Assembly: GCF_030700285.1 (NCBI RefSeq)
Contig: NZ_JAUYZJ010000006.1
Coordinates: 62,001-126,000, forward strand
Length of the DNA stretch: 64,000 nucleotides
Source of the DNA: Methylobacterium sp. NEAU K
Lineage (GTDB): Bacteria; Pseudomonadota; Alphaproteobacteria; Rhizobiales; Beijerinckiaceae
Direction of reading: 5' to 3'
Positions 20,466 to 29,358 of the stretch are shown one piece after another. Each line of letters starts with the position of its first letter. Position 1 is the stretch's first letter. The notes beneath the pieces were generated by a model, which was given only the letters and a program-made list of their open reading frames with translations, did not search any database and had not been told where the DNA came from. Position numbers and translations under genes: made by a program.

Positions 20466-21388
20466 GCGGCGGCAACGCCGCCGGTCGTAGCCTTCCCGCG
20501 CGCCTCGTCGGCGCCGCGCTGGGCCGGGTCTCCGGGCGCCTTCCATCGCGCGCCCTGTCGGTCCGCCGTTCCCGCCCGGGCCAAAGCCTGATCGAGCGCC
20601 TGCCGCGCGGCGTCGGCACGGTCGGCATTTCCCTGTCCTTCGCCGCGGCGGCGCTGGCCGGCTTCGTGGCGAGCGGGCGCTACGACGCCTTCGTGACCGA
20701 GCAGGGTCGCCCCCTGGATATCGCCGCGCGGGTCCTCGGCTTCGGCGTCGAGCGTGTGACCATCTCGGGCATCTCGCGGATGTACGAGCGCGAGGTGCTG
20801 GCCGCCGCCGGCATCGACTGGCGCACCTCGGTCCCGTTCCTGGACGTCAACGCGGTGCGCGAGAAGCTGCTGCGGGTGCCTCTGATCGCCCAGGCTTCGG
20901 TCCGGAAGATCTACCCCAACGAAATCGCGATCACCCAGGTCGAGCGCGAGCCCGCCGCCCTCTGGCAGAAGAACGGCGAGATCGACGTGATCGCCGCCGA
21001 CGGCACCGTGATCGACGCCATGCGGGACGATCGCTACGCCAGCCTGCCTCTGGTGGTCGGCGAAGACGCCAACACCAAGCTGCCCGAATACCTCGCCCTG
21101 ATCGCGGCCGCAGGGCCGCTCGCGGAACGGATCAAGGCCGGCACCTACGTTTCCGGCCGGCGCTGGACGCTCAAGCTCGACGGCGTCGACGTGCGCCTGC
21201 CCGAGGTCGACCCGGCCGCGGCGCTTGCCCGCCTCGTCCGGTTCGAGCGCGACGCCGGCCTGCTCGAGAAGGACATCATCGCGGTGGACCTGCGAATGCC
21301 GGACCGCGTCGTGGTGCGCCTGACCGAGGAGGCCGCTGCCGCCCGCGCGGAAGCCCAGAAGGCGAAGAAGAAGGGCGCAGCCAGCTGA
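20432..21388 (+). CDS. ftsQ: Cell division protein FtsQ
   Basis: A 318-residue bitopic divisome protein. It has a long basic cytoplasmic tail (1-65, Arg-rich), one membrane span (about 66-84, VGISLSFAAAALAGFVASG), and a periplasmic POTRA domain (VERVTISGISRMYEREVL, then VREKLLRVPLIAQASVRKIYPN). The FtsQ beta domain follows (ITQVEREPAALWQ...VIAADGTVID...LPLVVGEDA). The C-terminus is charged and Ala/Lys-rich. The start lies inside ddl, a 34-nt overlap. A promoter inside ddl, as in Caulobacter, is plausible. Confidence 0.93.
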   Translation: MDGGGRFLESLSGGNAAGRSLPARLVGAALGRVSGRLPSRALSVRRSRPGQSLIERLPRGVGTVGISLSFAAAALAGFVASGRYDAFVTEQGRPLDIAARVLGFGVERVTISGISRMYEREVLAAAGIDWRTSVPFLDVNAVREKLLRVPLIAQASVRKIYPNEIAITQVEREPAALWQKNGEIDVIAADGTVIDAMRDDRYASLPLVVGEDANTKLPEYLALIAAAGPLAERIKAGTYVSGRRWTLKLDGVDVRLPEVDPAAALARLVRFERDAGLLEKDIIAVDLRMPDRVVVRLTEEAAAARAEAQKAKKKGAAS

Positions 21389-21440
21389 TGCCCTTCCTGT
21401 CGATCTCCGCCCGTCCCGCATCCCGCGTCCGGTAGTGTCA

Positions 21441-22763
21441 ATGCACAGCCAACACGGCCTCACGCCGCGCCTGAAGCCGCTCTCGGCCCGACGCTCGACC
21501 ACCCTGTCGGTGCTCGATATCGGCACGAGCAAGGTCGTCTGCCTCATCGCCGAGCTGCAGCCCGCCGAGGCGCTCTCGACCCTGCGCGGCCGCACGCATC
21601 TCGCCCGCATCATCGGCATCGGCCACCAGCGCTCGCTGGGCCTGAAGGGCGGCGCGATCGTCGACCTCGCCGCCGCCGAGGGCGCGATCCGCCAGGCGGT
21701 GCACGCCGCCGAGCGGATGGCCAAAGTCGAGGTCCAGTCGGTCATCGTCAATATGTCCGGCGGCCGGCTCGCCTCGCAGCATTTCCAGGCCCGGGTGAAC
21801 GTCCGTTCGGGCACCGTCACCGGCAGCGACGTCGAGCGGGTGCTGGAGACGGCGAGCGCCCACGGGGTCAGCCCCGGCCGCGCCGTGCTGCACGCGCTGC
21901 CCACCGGATACGCGCTCGACGGGCAGGGCGCGGTGATCGATCCGTCGGGGATGATCGGCGAGGCCCTCGGGGTCGACCTGCACGTGGTCACGAGCGAACT
22001 CGCCGCCGCCCGCAACGTCATGCTGGCGGTCGAGCATTGCCATCTCGGGGTCGAGGCGGTCATCGCCACGCCCTACGCCGCCGGGCTCTCGGCCCTCGTC
22101 GACGACGAGGCGGAGATGGGCGTGTGCGTCGTCGACATGGGGGGCGGCACGACCAGCGTCGGGGTGTTCTCGGGCGGACACCTCGTCCACGTGGACGCCC
22201 TCGCGGTCGGCGGCCACCACGTCACCATGGACATCGCCCGCGGCCTCTCCACCCGCATGGCGGCGGCCGAGCGGCTGAAGACGCTCTACGGATCGGCGCT
22301 CTCTACCCCTTCGGACGACCGCGACATGATCGCCGTGCACGGGGTCGGCGAGGACGAGGGCGAGGCGCCGGCGCATATCCCGCGCTCGCAGCTCGTGCGG
22401 ATCATCAAGCCGCGCGTGGAGGAGGTGGTCGAGCTGGTGCGCGACCGCCTGCGAGATGCGGGCTTCGCCGCCCAGGCCGGGCGGCGGGTGGTGCTCACGG
22501 GCGGCGCGAGCCAGCTCGTCGGCCTGCCCGAGGTCGCCCGGCGCGTCCTCCAGGGTCAGGTGCGGATCGGCCGGCCGCTGGGGATCCGCGGCCTGCCCGA
22601 GGCCGCCAAGGGACCCGCCTTCTCGGCGGCCGTCGGCCTGTTGGTCTACCCGCAGGTCGCCCATGCCGAGCATTTCGAGCCGCGGGGGCACGGCGCCTTC
22701 GCGGCGACGGGATCGGACCGGTACATCAGCCGGGTCGGCCGCTGGATCCGGGACAGCTTCTAG
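21441..22763 (+). CDS. ftsA: Cell division protein FtsA
   Basis: A 440-residue actin-like protein that tethers FtsZ filaments to the membrane. The first phosphate loop is SVLDIGTSKVVCLIAEL. Later ATPase motifs are CVVDMGGGTTSVGVFSGG and VVLTGGASQLVGLPEVARR. The C-terminus ends in a basic amphipathic helix (ISRVGRWIRDSF), the expected membrane-targeting sequence. The start could be GTG at 21435 or ATG at 21441 (two residues apart); neither has a strong ribosome site. A 93-nt gap with two hairpins separates it from ftsZ. Confidence 0.95.
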   Translation: MHSQHGLTPRLKPLSARRSTTLSVLDIGTSKVVCLIAELQPAEALSTLRGRTHLARIIGIGHQRSLGLKGGAIVDLAAAEGAIRQAVHAAERMAKVEVQSVIVNMSGGRLASQHFQARVNVRSGTVTGSDVERVLETASAHGVSPGRAVLHALPTGYALDGQGAVIDPSGMIGEALGVDLHVVTSELAAARNVMLAVEHCHLGVEAVIATPYAAGLSALVDDEAEMGVCVVDMGGGTTSVGVFSGGHLVHVDALAVGGHHVTMDIARGLSTRMAAAERLKTLYGSALSTPSDDRDMIAVHGVGEDEGEAPAHIPRSQLVRIIKPRVEEVVELVRDRLRDAGFAAQAGRRVVLTGGASQLVGLPEVARRVLQGQVRIGRPLGIRGLPEAAKGPAFSAAVGLLVYPQVAHAEHFEPRGHGAFAATGSDRYISRVGRWIRDSF

Positions 22764-22770
22764 GGTTTCA

Positions 22771-22822
22771 CCCCCGCCCTCCGGGGCGGGGGATCGAAAA
22801 AAAATCCGGCGCCGCAGCGCCG
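22771..22822 (+). other. Two tandem hairpins in the ftsA-ftsZ intergenic RNA
   Basis: The first stem has 9 perfect G-C pairs, cccccgccc (22771-22779) with gggcggggg (22784-22792), and a 4-nt loop. An A8 run follows (22797-22804), then a second stem cggcgc/gcgccg (22807-22812 with 22817-22822) and loop cgca. Neither is followed by a T-run on either strand, so they are not standard terminators. They begin 8 nt after the ftsA stop and end about 35 nt before the ftsZ start. A role in mRNA processing or in raising ftsZ mRNA stability over ftsA is possible. Confidence 0.65.
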
Positions 22823-22856
22823 CACGGAAAGCAGAGTAAGCGAGAGGCTCGACACC

Positions 22857-24614
22857 ATGGCCATTACCCTCCAGGCGCCGGACATCCGGGAACTCAAGCC
22901 CCGCATCACCGTCTTCGGCGTCGGCGGCGCGGGCGGCAACGCGGTCAACAACATGATCGAGTCGGGCCTGCTCGGCTGCGAATTCGTGGTTGCCAACACC
23001 GACGCGCAGGCGCTCACCTCCTCGAAGGCGGAGCGGGTGATCCAGATGGGCCTGGGCGTCACCCAGGGCCTCGGCGCCGGCTCGCACCCGGAGGTCGGCT
23101 CGGCCGCCGCCGACGAGGTGATCGACGAGATCCGCGATCAGCTCTCGGGCGCGCACATGTGCTTCATCACCGCCGGCATGGGCGGCGGCACCGGCACCGG
23201 CGCGGCGCCCGTCATCGCCCGCACGGCCCGCGACATGGGCATCCTCACGGTCGGCGTCGTCACGAAGCCGTTCCAGTTCGAGGGCATGCGCCGCATGCGC
23301 ACCGCCGAGTTCGGCATCCAGGAGCTGCAGGCGGCCGTCGATACACTGATCGTGATCCCGAACCAGAACCTGTTCCGGGTCGCCAACGAGAAGACCACCT
23401 TCGCGGACGCCTTTGCGATGGCCGACCAGGTGCTCTACTCGGGCGTCGCCTGCATCACCGACCTGATGGTCAAGGAAGGCCTGATCAACCTCGACTTCGC
23501 CGACGTCCGGGCGATCATGCGCGGCATGGGCAAGGCCATGATGGGCACCGGCGAGGCGTCGGGCGAGAAGCGCGCCAACCGCGCCGCCGAGGCCGCCATC
23601 GCCAACCCGCTCCTCGACGACGTCTCGATGAAGGGCGCCCGCGGCCTGCTGATCTCGATCACGGGCGGCTCGGACCTGACCCTGTACGAGCTCGACGAGG
23701 CCGCCACCCGCATCCGCGAGGAGGTCGACCAGGACGCCAACATCATCCTGGGCGCCACCTTCGACGAGAGCCTCGACGGCATCATCCGCGTGTCGGTGGT
23801 GGCCACCGGCATCGAGCCGCTGCTGATCTCGGCGAACTCGCCCAACAACCCGGCGATCGCCGAGACCGAGCAGCGCATCGCCGAGGTCGCCGAGCGCCTG
23901 CGTGCCGAGGCCCGCGCCCGCGCGTCGTCGCCGGTCCCGAGCATCCGCACCGAGCCGGCTGGACAGGCCTCGGCGCTCAGCCCGGCTCCGGTCGTTCCGC
24001 AGACCCCTGAGATGCGGGCCGAGCCGCGGGTGGACAACCGCATCGAGGCCTCCGCGCCGGTCACGCGCGACGAGGTCGTGCTCGCGCCGGCCCAGCCGCG
24101 GGCCGCCGCCCCGTTCGTCCCGGCCCCCGCGCCGCAGCCGGTCGAGGCTGGTCCGCAGTTCCAGGCCGGCCCGTTCGTGCCGCCGCGTCCGGCCGCGCCC
24201 GCGGCCGCGCCGCTCGCCCGCGCCCCCCGCATGCCGCAGATCCACGAGCTGCCGCCGATCGCGCAGACCCAGATCATGGCGAACCGGGCGGCTGAGGAGG
24301 CGGCTCCGGAATCCAAGCGGACCTCGCTCCTGCGTCGCCTCGCGACTGTCGGTTTCGGCGGCCGCCGCGACGAGATGGAAGGCGTCCCCGCAGCCCGGAC
24401 GCAGGCTCCGGTCGCGCCGCAGCCGCATCTGGCCCAGCCGCACGTGGCCCAGCCGCACGTGCCGCCGGTTCCGCGCGCGCCGGCCCCTGCGGTGCCGCAC
24501 TACCGCCCGGCCCAGGGCAGCCTCGACGCTCAGGGCCGCGTCGCGCCGCAGTCCCGGATGATGGACGACGACCAACTCGAGATCCCCGCCTTCCTGCGTC
24601 GTCAGGCGAATTGA
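22857..24614 (+). CDS. ftsZ: Cell division GTPase FtsZ
   Basis: A 585-residue tubulin homologue that forms the Z ring. The tubulin signature [10 protein letters not shown] is at 109-118, the N-terminal nucleotide loop [14 protein letters not shown] at 21-34, and the T7 synergy loop [11 protein letters not shown] near 211. After residue 340 comes a very long Pro/Ala/Gln-rich linker (about 230 residues, with [14 protein letters not shown] repeats). It ends in the conserved peptide [10 protein letters not shown] that binds FtsA and other partners. The long linker is typical of Alphaproteobacteria. GAGAGG lies about 10 nt before the ATG; a strong terminator follows. Confidence 0.98.
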   Translation: MAITLQAPDIRELKPRITVFGVGGAGGNAVNNMIESGLLGCEFVVANTDAQALTSSKAERVIQMGLGVTQGLGAGSHPEVGSAAADEVIDEIRDQLSGAHMCFITAGMGGGTGTGAAPVIARTARDMGILTVGVVTKPFQFEGMRRMRTAEFGIQELQAAVDTLIVIPNQNLFRVANEKTTFADAFAMADQVLYSGVACITDLMVKEGLINLDFADVRAIMRGMGKAMMGTGEASGEKRANRAAEAAIANPLLDDVSMKGARGLLISITGGSDLTLYELDEAATRIREEVDQDANIILGATFDESLDGIIRVSVVATGIEPLLISANSPNNPAIAETEQRIAEVAERLRAEARARASSPVPSIRTEPAGQASALSPAPVVPQTPEMRAEPRVDNRIEASAPVTRDEVVLAPAQPRAAAPFVPAPAPQPVEAGPQFQAGPFVPPRPAAPAAAPLARAPRMPQIHELPPIAQTQIMANRAAEEAAPESKRTSLLRRLATVGFGGRRDEMEGVPAARTQAPVAPQPHLAQPHVAQPHVPPVPRAPAPAVPHYRPAQGSLDAQGRVAPQSRMMDDDQLEIPAFLRRQAN

Positions 24615-24640
24615 ACGGCTGAAGCTCGAACAGGATGTGT

Positions 24641-24667
24641 GAGCCGGCGGGAAACCGCCGGCTCTTT
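24641..24667 (+). terminator. Rho-independent terminator after ftsZ
   Basis: A perfect 10-bp stem, gagccggcgg (24641-24650) with ccgccggctc (24655-24664), closed by a GAAA tetraloop and followed by TTT. It lies 27 nt after the ftsZ stop and marks the end of the dcw transcript. Confidence 0.85.
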
Positions 24668-25048
24668 GCGCTGCAGAAAACAACCATCGGTTGCGGGTTC
24701 ACGGATTCCGTTTCCAGCCAGAGTTAATCCATGTGATCATGTCCTCAGGCCCCTGGTGCATCGACGCCACAGAACGGCCGTCTGTTAGCCACGCATTAAC
24801 CACCCTTTAAGCCCTTGTCGGATTTGGATTTTGATGCGATCGAACGGCAAGCGTGTCTGTAACAGAGCGTAAGAATCCGTGATTTGGCTGGCCTGTGCGG
24901 TGCAGCTATAGACAGTTCCAGACCAACGAGACGCGCACCAGGACACAACCTGATAGCGCGGATAGGGGCTTCAAGCAGCGGACGGATCGGACGGCATCCG
25001 CACCATCCCTCGGGATGGCGGTACCTGATCGCGGCCGGGGGCTAAGGA
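24668..25048 (+). promoter_or_regulatory. lpxC upstream region with tandem CtrA-like boxes
   Basis: This 380-bp gap holds no gene. Three half-sites lie in one phase at 24785 (TTAG), 24796 (TTAA) and 24807 (TTAA), each separated by 7 nt. The last two form a perfect TTAA-N7-TTAA, the CtrA consensus of Alphaproteobacteria. The gap is clearly more AT-rich than its flanks, so it probably contains the lpxC promoter. CtrA binding is inferred from the motif; ctrA itself is not in the window. Confidence 0.6.
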
Positions 25049-25996
25049 ATGCGAACGCATAAACAGACGACCCTCAAAGGGCCGGTGACGCTCTCGGGTG
25101 TAGGGGTCCATTCCGGGAACCCGGCCGAGATCACGATTCGCCCCGCTCCAGCCAACCATGGCATCGCGTTTCTTCGAACCAGCACCACGAACGGCAACGA
25201 CCGCCTGATCAAGGCCCATCACGCCCTCGTATCCGCCACCGAGCTCTGCACGGTCATCGGCGACGTCGAGACTGGGGCCGTAGCCACCGTCGAGCATCTG
25301 ATGTCGGCCCTCTACGGCCTGGGCATCGACAACGCCCTCGTCGAGATCGACGGGCCGGAGATGCCGATCCTCGACGGTTCCGCACTCCAATTCGTCCAGG
25401 CGATCGACAAGGCGGGGATCGCCTCCTGCGGGACGCCCCGCCGCTGGCTCAAGATCCTCCGCCACGTCCGCATCGAGACCGGCCGGGCCTTCGCCGAACT
25501 CCGCCCGATCGACCGGGGTTTCCGCCTCGACGTGGAGATCGATTTCGACAGCCCGGTGATCGGCCGCTCGCGCAAGGCGATGGACCTCTCGCCCGCAAGC
25601 TACCGCCGTGACATCGCCGGCGCCCGCACCTTCGGGATGATGAAGGACGTGGAGCGCTACTGGAAGGCCGGTTTCGCCCTCGGCGCCTCCCTGGAGAACA
25701 CCGTCGCCGTCGGCGAGACCGCGGTGGTCAATCCCGAGGGCCTACGCTTCCCGGACGAGTTCGTCCGGCACAAGATCCTCGACGCGGTCGGTGACCTCGC
25801 GCTCGCCGGCCTGCCGATCCAGGGCGCCTACCGCTCCTATTGTGGCGGGCACCGGATGAATGTCGGCGTGCTCTCCGCCCTCTTCGCCGATCGGTCCAAC
25901 TACGCGATCGTCGAGGCACAGGGCTCGCGCCGCGAGGCCGTCCTCTCGGAACTCGGCGTCGGCCTCGGCATCGCCGCCTTCGCGAGCGAGCTCTGA
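25049..25996 (+). CDS. lpxC: UDP-3-O-acyl-N-acetylglucosamine deacetylase LpxC
   Basis: A 315-residue Zn enzyme catalysing the committed step of lipid A synthesis. The N-terminus KQTTLKGPVTLSGVGVHSGN is typical. The zinc ligands are the His of TVEHLMSAL (about residue 79) and the His and Asp of RHKILDAVGD (about 238 and 242). Other blocks are MPILDGSALQFVQAI, ARTFGMMKDVE and LGASLENTVAVG. The ATG at 25049 follows CTAAGGA. It sits between ftsZ and bamD, as in other Rhizobiales. Confidence 0.96.
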   Translation: MRTHKQTTLKGPVTLSGVGVHSGNPAEITIRPAPANHGIAFLRTSTTNGNDRLIKAHHALVSATELCTVIGDVETGAVATVEHLMSALYGLGIDNALVEIDGPEMPILDGSALQFVQAIDKAGIASCGTPRRWLKILRHVRIETGRAFAELRPIDRGFRLDVEIDFDSPVIGRSRKAMDLSPASYRRDIAGARTFGMMKDVERYWKAGFALGASLENTVAVGETAVVNPEGLRFPDEFVRHKILDAVGDLALAGLPIQGAYRSYCGGHRMNVGVLSALFADRSNYAIVEAQGSRREAVLSELGVGLGIAAFASEL

Positions 25997-26188
25997 TCCC
26001 CACCCTGTGACCCACAGGACACAGCCGGCCGCCGATCTCGGCTGCCGCAGCGTTGCCGCTTTCATGCCCGAATCGAACGTCACGGTTTAACGGTCCGTGA
26101 ACGGCGGGCACGACCCGGAAGGGTCTTATCCACCCACGCGATGGCATGACGGCGCGGGACGCGCGCCGGTTCCGGGAAAGAGCGCCAG

Positions 26189-27070
26189 ATGCCTGTCACC
26201 ATTCGTCACCGCCGGACGGCGGCCTTCGCGGCCCCGCTCGTGGCCGTTCTCGGCCTGGGCCTCGGCGGCTGCGACTTCGACCCGACCAACCTCTTCGCCG
26301 AGAAGTACAAGCCCGAGGTCGTGCCCGACGTGCCGGCGGACAAACTCTACAGCGAAGGTTTGGCCAAGCTCGAGGACAGTGACTACGAGGGGGCCATCAA
26401 GAAGTTCGACAACCTCGACAAGCAGTATCAGTATTCCGAGTGGTCCCGGAAGGCGCTGCTGATGACGGCCTACTCGAACTACGAGGGCCAGAAATACGAC
26501 GACGCGATCATTGCCTCGAAGCGGTACCTGCAGCGCCATCCGGCAAGCAAGGACGCCGCCTATGCGCAGTATTTGATGGCGATGTCGCAGTACAAGCAGA
26601 TCCCGGACGTCACCCGCGACCAGGATCGCTCCGACAAGGCGCTGGTCGCCCTTCAGGAGTTGATCCAGAAGTACCCGACGTCGGAGTACGCCGCCGACGC
26701 ACGGTCCAAGATCCAGATCACCCGCGACCAGCTCGCCGGCAAGGAGATGGAGGTCGGTCGCTTCTACCTGGAGCGGCGCAACTTCCCGGCCGCGATCAAC
26801 CGGTTCCGCGACGTCGTCGCCAAGTATCAGACCACCCGTCACGCGGAAGAGGCGCTGGAGCGCCTGACCGAGGCGTACTGGGCGCTGGGCATCACCCAGG
26901 AGGCGCAGAACTCGGCGGCCGTGCTGGGGCACAACTTCCCCGACAGCCCCTGGTACAAGGACGCGCACGCGCTCCTGGCGCAGGGCGGCGTCGAGCCCCG
27001 CGAGGAGAAGACTTCGTTCCTGTCAAAGATCTATCGCACGGTGACGGGCAAGACAGCCTCGGCCGAGTGA
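26189..27070 (+). CDS. bamD: Outer membrane assembly lipoprotein BamD (ComL)
   Basis: A 293-residue outer-membrane lipoprotein of the BAM complex. The signal peptide ends in a lipobox, LGGC, with the lipidated residue Cys28. Mature sequence has five TPR-like repeats, including LYSEGLAKLEDSDYEGAIKK, FDNLDKQYQYSEWSRKA, KRYLQRHPASKDAAYAQYLM and the BamD hallmark AINRFRDVVAKYQTTRHAEE. The length is normal. It is followed by its own terminator. The 192-bp gap before it holds a tttaacgg motif but no clear promoter. Confidence 0.95.
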   Translation: MPVTIRHRRTAAFAAPLVAVLGLGLGGCDFDPTNLFAEKYKPEVVPDVPADKLYSEGLAKLEDSDYEGAIKKFDNLDKQYQYSEWSRKALLMTAYSNYEGQKYDDAIIASKRYLQRHPASKDAAYAQYLMAMSQYKQIPDVTRDQDRSDKALVALQELIQKYPTSEYAADARSKIQITRDQLAGKEMEVGRFYLERRNFPAAINRFRDVVAKYQTTRHAEEALERLTEAYWALGITQEAQNSAAVLGHNFPDSPWYKDAHALLAQGGVEPREEKTSFLSKIYRTVTGKTASAE

Positions 27071-27109
27071 CGTACCTGGCGGGCTTCGGCTCGCCGCGCT
27101 GCGCCTCGG

Positions 27110-27136
27110 GGCCCGGAGCCGCCGCTCCGGGCCTTT
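27110..27136 (+). terminator. Rho-independent terminator after bamD
   Basis: A 10-bp stem, ggcccggagc (27110-27119) with gctccgggcc (27124-27133), a 4-nt loop, then TTTCT. It lies 40 nt after the bamD stop and before recN on the same strand. Confidence 0.8.
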
Positions 27137-27250
27137 CTCGTCGCCACGGCCCCGCGGCATTCGGGACGCGGGGCGACGCATTTTTGGGGTGAATCCGAAC
27201 CGCAGCGGCCTTATGTCTGCGGTCCCGTCCTGAGGAAGCCCCGTCGCCGC

Positions 27251-28924
27251 ATGCTGGCGCAGCTCGCGATCCGCGACATCGTTCTGATCGACAGGCTCGA
27301 ACTGAATTTCCGGACGGGCCTGAGCGTCCTGACCGGAGAGACGGGCGCGGGCAAATCGATCCTGCTCGACGCATTCGCCCTGGCTCTGGGCGGCCGCGGC
27401 GACGGCCGGCTCGTGCGCCACGGCGAGGCGCAGGGTGGCGTCACCGCGGTGTTCGATCTTCCCCTCGATCATCCGGCGCGCAGGATCGCGACCGAGGCCG
27501 AGATCGACACCGAGGGCGACCTGATCCTGCGTCGGACTCAGATGGCGGACGGCCGCACCCGCGCCTTCGTCAACGACCAGCCGGTGGGCGTGCAGGTCCT
27601 GCGGGCGATCGGCGCGGCCCTCGTGGAGATCCACGGTCAGCACGACGACCGGGCGCTGGCCGATCCGGCCTCGCACCGGGCGATCCTCGACGCCTTCGGT
27701 GGCCTGCAGGGCCCACTCGCCAAGGTCGCGGCGGCGGCGAGGGCCGTGCGCACGGCGCGCACCGAACTCGCCGAGCATCGGGCTCGCGTCGAGGCGGCAC
27801 GCAAGGAGGCCGACTTCCTGCGCCACGCCGTTCAGGAACTCGCGGACCTTGCGCCCCATCCGGGCGAGGAGGGCCAGCTCGCCGAGCGCCGCAGCGTCAT
27901 GCAGCAATCGGAAAAGGTCGCCCGAGAGCTGAACGAGGCCCTGGACGCGGTGGGCGGGCCCCATTCGGGCGTGCCGCACCTCTCGGCCGCCCTGCGCAAG
28001 CTGGAGCGCCGAGCCGCACAGCTCCCGGCCCTAGTCGATCCCTGCGTCACCGCCCTCGATGCCGCGATGGTGGCGCTCGATGAGGCGCGCGCGGTGCTGG
28101 ATGCGGCGGTCGCCGAGACGGAGTTCGACCCGCGCGACTTGGAGCGGGTGGAGGAGCGGCTCTTCGCCCTGCGGGCGGCATCCCGCAAATACGATGTCGC
28201 TGCCGACGACCTCGCCGCCCTGGCGGAGCGCTATGCTGGAGATGTGGCGACGATCGATGCCGGCGAAGCGGCCCTCGACGGACTCGAACAGGCGCATGCG
28301 AAGGCCGAGGCCGACTATGCGGAGGCGGCCGAGAAGCTGAGCGCTGGGCGCCGCCGGGCGGCCAAGCAGCTCGATGCGGCCGTGAAGGCTGAGCTGCCGC
28401 CGCTGAAACTGGAACGGGCGCGATTCATCACCGAGATCGTCTCCGATCCGGAGGCGCGCGATCCGGCCGGCATCGATCGCGTCGAGTTCTGGGCGCAGAC
28501 CAATCCCGGGACGAAACCGGGCCCGATGATGAAGGTCGCCTCGGGCGGCGAGCTGTCACGCTTCATGCTGGCGCTGAAGGTGGTGCTCGCCGACAAGGGA
28601 TCCGCTCCGACCCTCATCTTCGACGAGATCGATACGGGGGTCGGCGGAGCCGTGGCCGACGCGATCGGCGTGCGCCTCGCCCGCCTCGCATCCACAGTGC
28701 AGGTCGTGGCGGTGACCCACGCGCCCCAGGTCGCCGCGCGGGCCGGCACGCATTTCCTAATCGCGAAGACGCCCGTTAAAGGCGCCAGCCGCGTCGCGAC
28801 CCGGGTTGCGACCCTGCCGGTCGCGGAGCGCCGCGAGGAGATCGCCAGGATGCTCGCGGGCGCGACGGTGACCGACGAGGCTCGGGCCGCCGCCGCCCGG
28901 CTGCTCCAGGGCGCAGATGCGTGA
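27251..28924 (+). CDS. recN: DNA repair protein RecN
   Basis: A 557-residue SMC-like ATPase acting in double-strand-break repair. The N-terminus MLAQLAIRDIVLIDRLEL leads to Walker A GETGAGKS (29-36). The middle is coiled coil, rich in Ala/Glu/Arg (about 150-390). The ABC signature region VASGGELSRFMLALKVVL precedes Walker B LIFDEIDTGVGG (Asp458-Glu459), then QVVAVTHAPQVAARA. The ATG at 27251 matches the family start. In many Rhizobiales ligA follows; here it does not. Confidence 0.96.
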   Translation: MLAQLAIRDIVLIDRLELNFRTGLSVLTGETGAGKSILLDAFALALGGRGDGRLVRHGEAQGGVTAVFDLPLDHPARRIATEAEIDTEGDLILRRTQMADGRTRAFVNDQPVGVQVLRAIGAALVEIHGQHDDRALADPASHRAILDAFGGLQGPLAKVAAAARAVRTARTELAEHRARVEAARKEADFLRHAVQELADLAPHPGEEGQLAERRSVMQQSEKVARELNEALDAVGGPHSGVPHLSAALRKLERRAAQLPALVDPCVTALDAAMVALDEARAVLDAAVAETEFDPRDLERVEERLFALRAASRKYDVAADDLAALAERYAGDVATIDAGEAALDGLEQAHAKAEADYAEAAEKLSAGRRRAAKQLDAAVKAELPPLKLERARFITEIVSDPEARDPAGIDRVEFWAQTNPGTKPGPMMKVASGGELSRFMLALKVVLADKGSAPTLIFDEIDTGVGGAVADAIGVRLARLASTVQVVAVTHAPQVAARAGTHFLIAKTPVKGASRVATRVATLPVAERREEIARMLAGATVTDEARAAAARLLQGADA

Positions 28925-28937
28925 ATTCACGTCAACC

Positions 28938-28969
28938 TTAACCATTGGTTGAACTTAACAGTTCATTAA
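28938..28969 (+). promoter_or_regulatory. Two CtrA-like boxes upstream of the small gene at 29042
   Basis: A perfect TTAA-N7-TTAA (half-sites at 28955 and 28966) is preceded by a near-match TTAA-N7-TTGA (28938 and 28949). They lie about 75-100 bp before the downstream start codon and just after the recN stop. Binding by CtrA is inferred from the motif only. Confidence 0.5.
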
Positions 28970-29041
28970 CCATTCTTGGCGAGAACGATCCTATCCTGGC
29001 GCCGTGGATAGGAGTGCGCGGTTGATGGGCGGGAGGAGTTC

Positions 29042-29242
29042 ATGAAGCCGTCAATCATCGAGGCCGATGAGCGCCTGCATCCGGGGCGGTCCCTGAACCG
29101 GGCGATCGACACGCGCCATCTCGGGATGACGCTCCGCACCGTGTACGAGGGCAGCGTCGACACCCAGCCGATCACCGACATCCACGTGGAACTGCTCCTG
29201 CGCCTGCGCCAGAAGGAGCGGGAGCTGCGCCGAGCGGTGTAG
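29042..29242 (+). CDS. Small conserved-looking hypothetical protein
   Basis: A 66-residue protein with an excellent ribosome site (GGGAGGAG, 6 nt before the ATG). The sequence is charged and soluble, without membrane segments or cysteines: MKPSIIEADERLHPG..., then IDTRHLGMTLRTVYEGSVDT, ending in a helix LLLRLRQKERELRRAV. I recognise no family. The strong ribosome site, normal codon use and CtrA-like boxes upstream argue that it is real and perhaps cell-cycle controlled. The long charged C-terminal helix suggests protein-protein contact. Confidence 0.65.
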   Translation: MKPSIIEADERLHPGRSLNRAIDTRHLGMTLRTVYEGSVDTQPITDIHVELLLRLRQKERELRRAV

Positions 29243-29358
29243 AGCGGTGCTCGATCGCGTCGTCGTCGAGCGCATCGTCAAATCGTTTCCCTGACGCGCT
29301 CTCCTTCACCGAACCGGCAAGCGTCTCGGCAGCGCGCGCGATCATGAGCGCCGGTCTC

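Noticed and set aside
22771..22804. Reading the ftsA-ftsZ hairpin as a terminator
   Set aside because: The hairpin is followed by A8, not T, on the plus strand; on the minus strand the T-run precedes the stem. Neither orientation gives an intrinsic terminator.
21438..24683. A 1081-codon open frame antisense to ftsA and ftsZ
   Set aside because: Same artefact: Arg/Asp/Gly-rich text, opposite highly conserved genes, no ribosome site.
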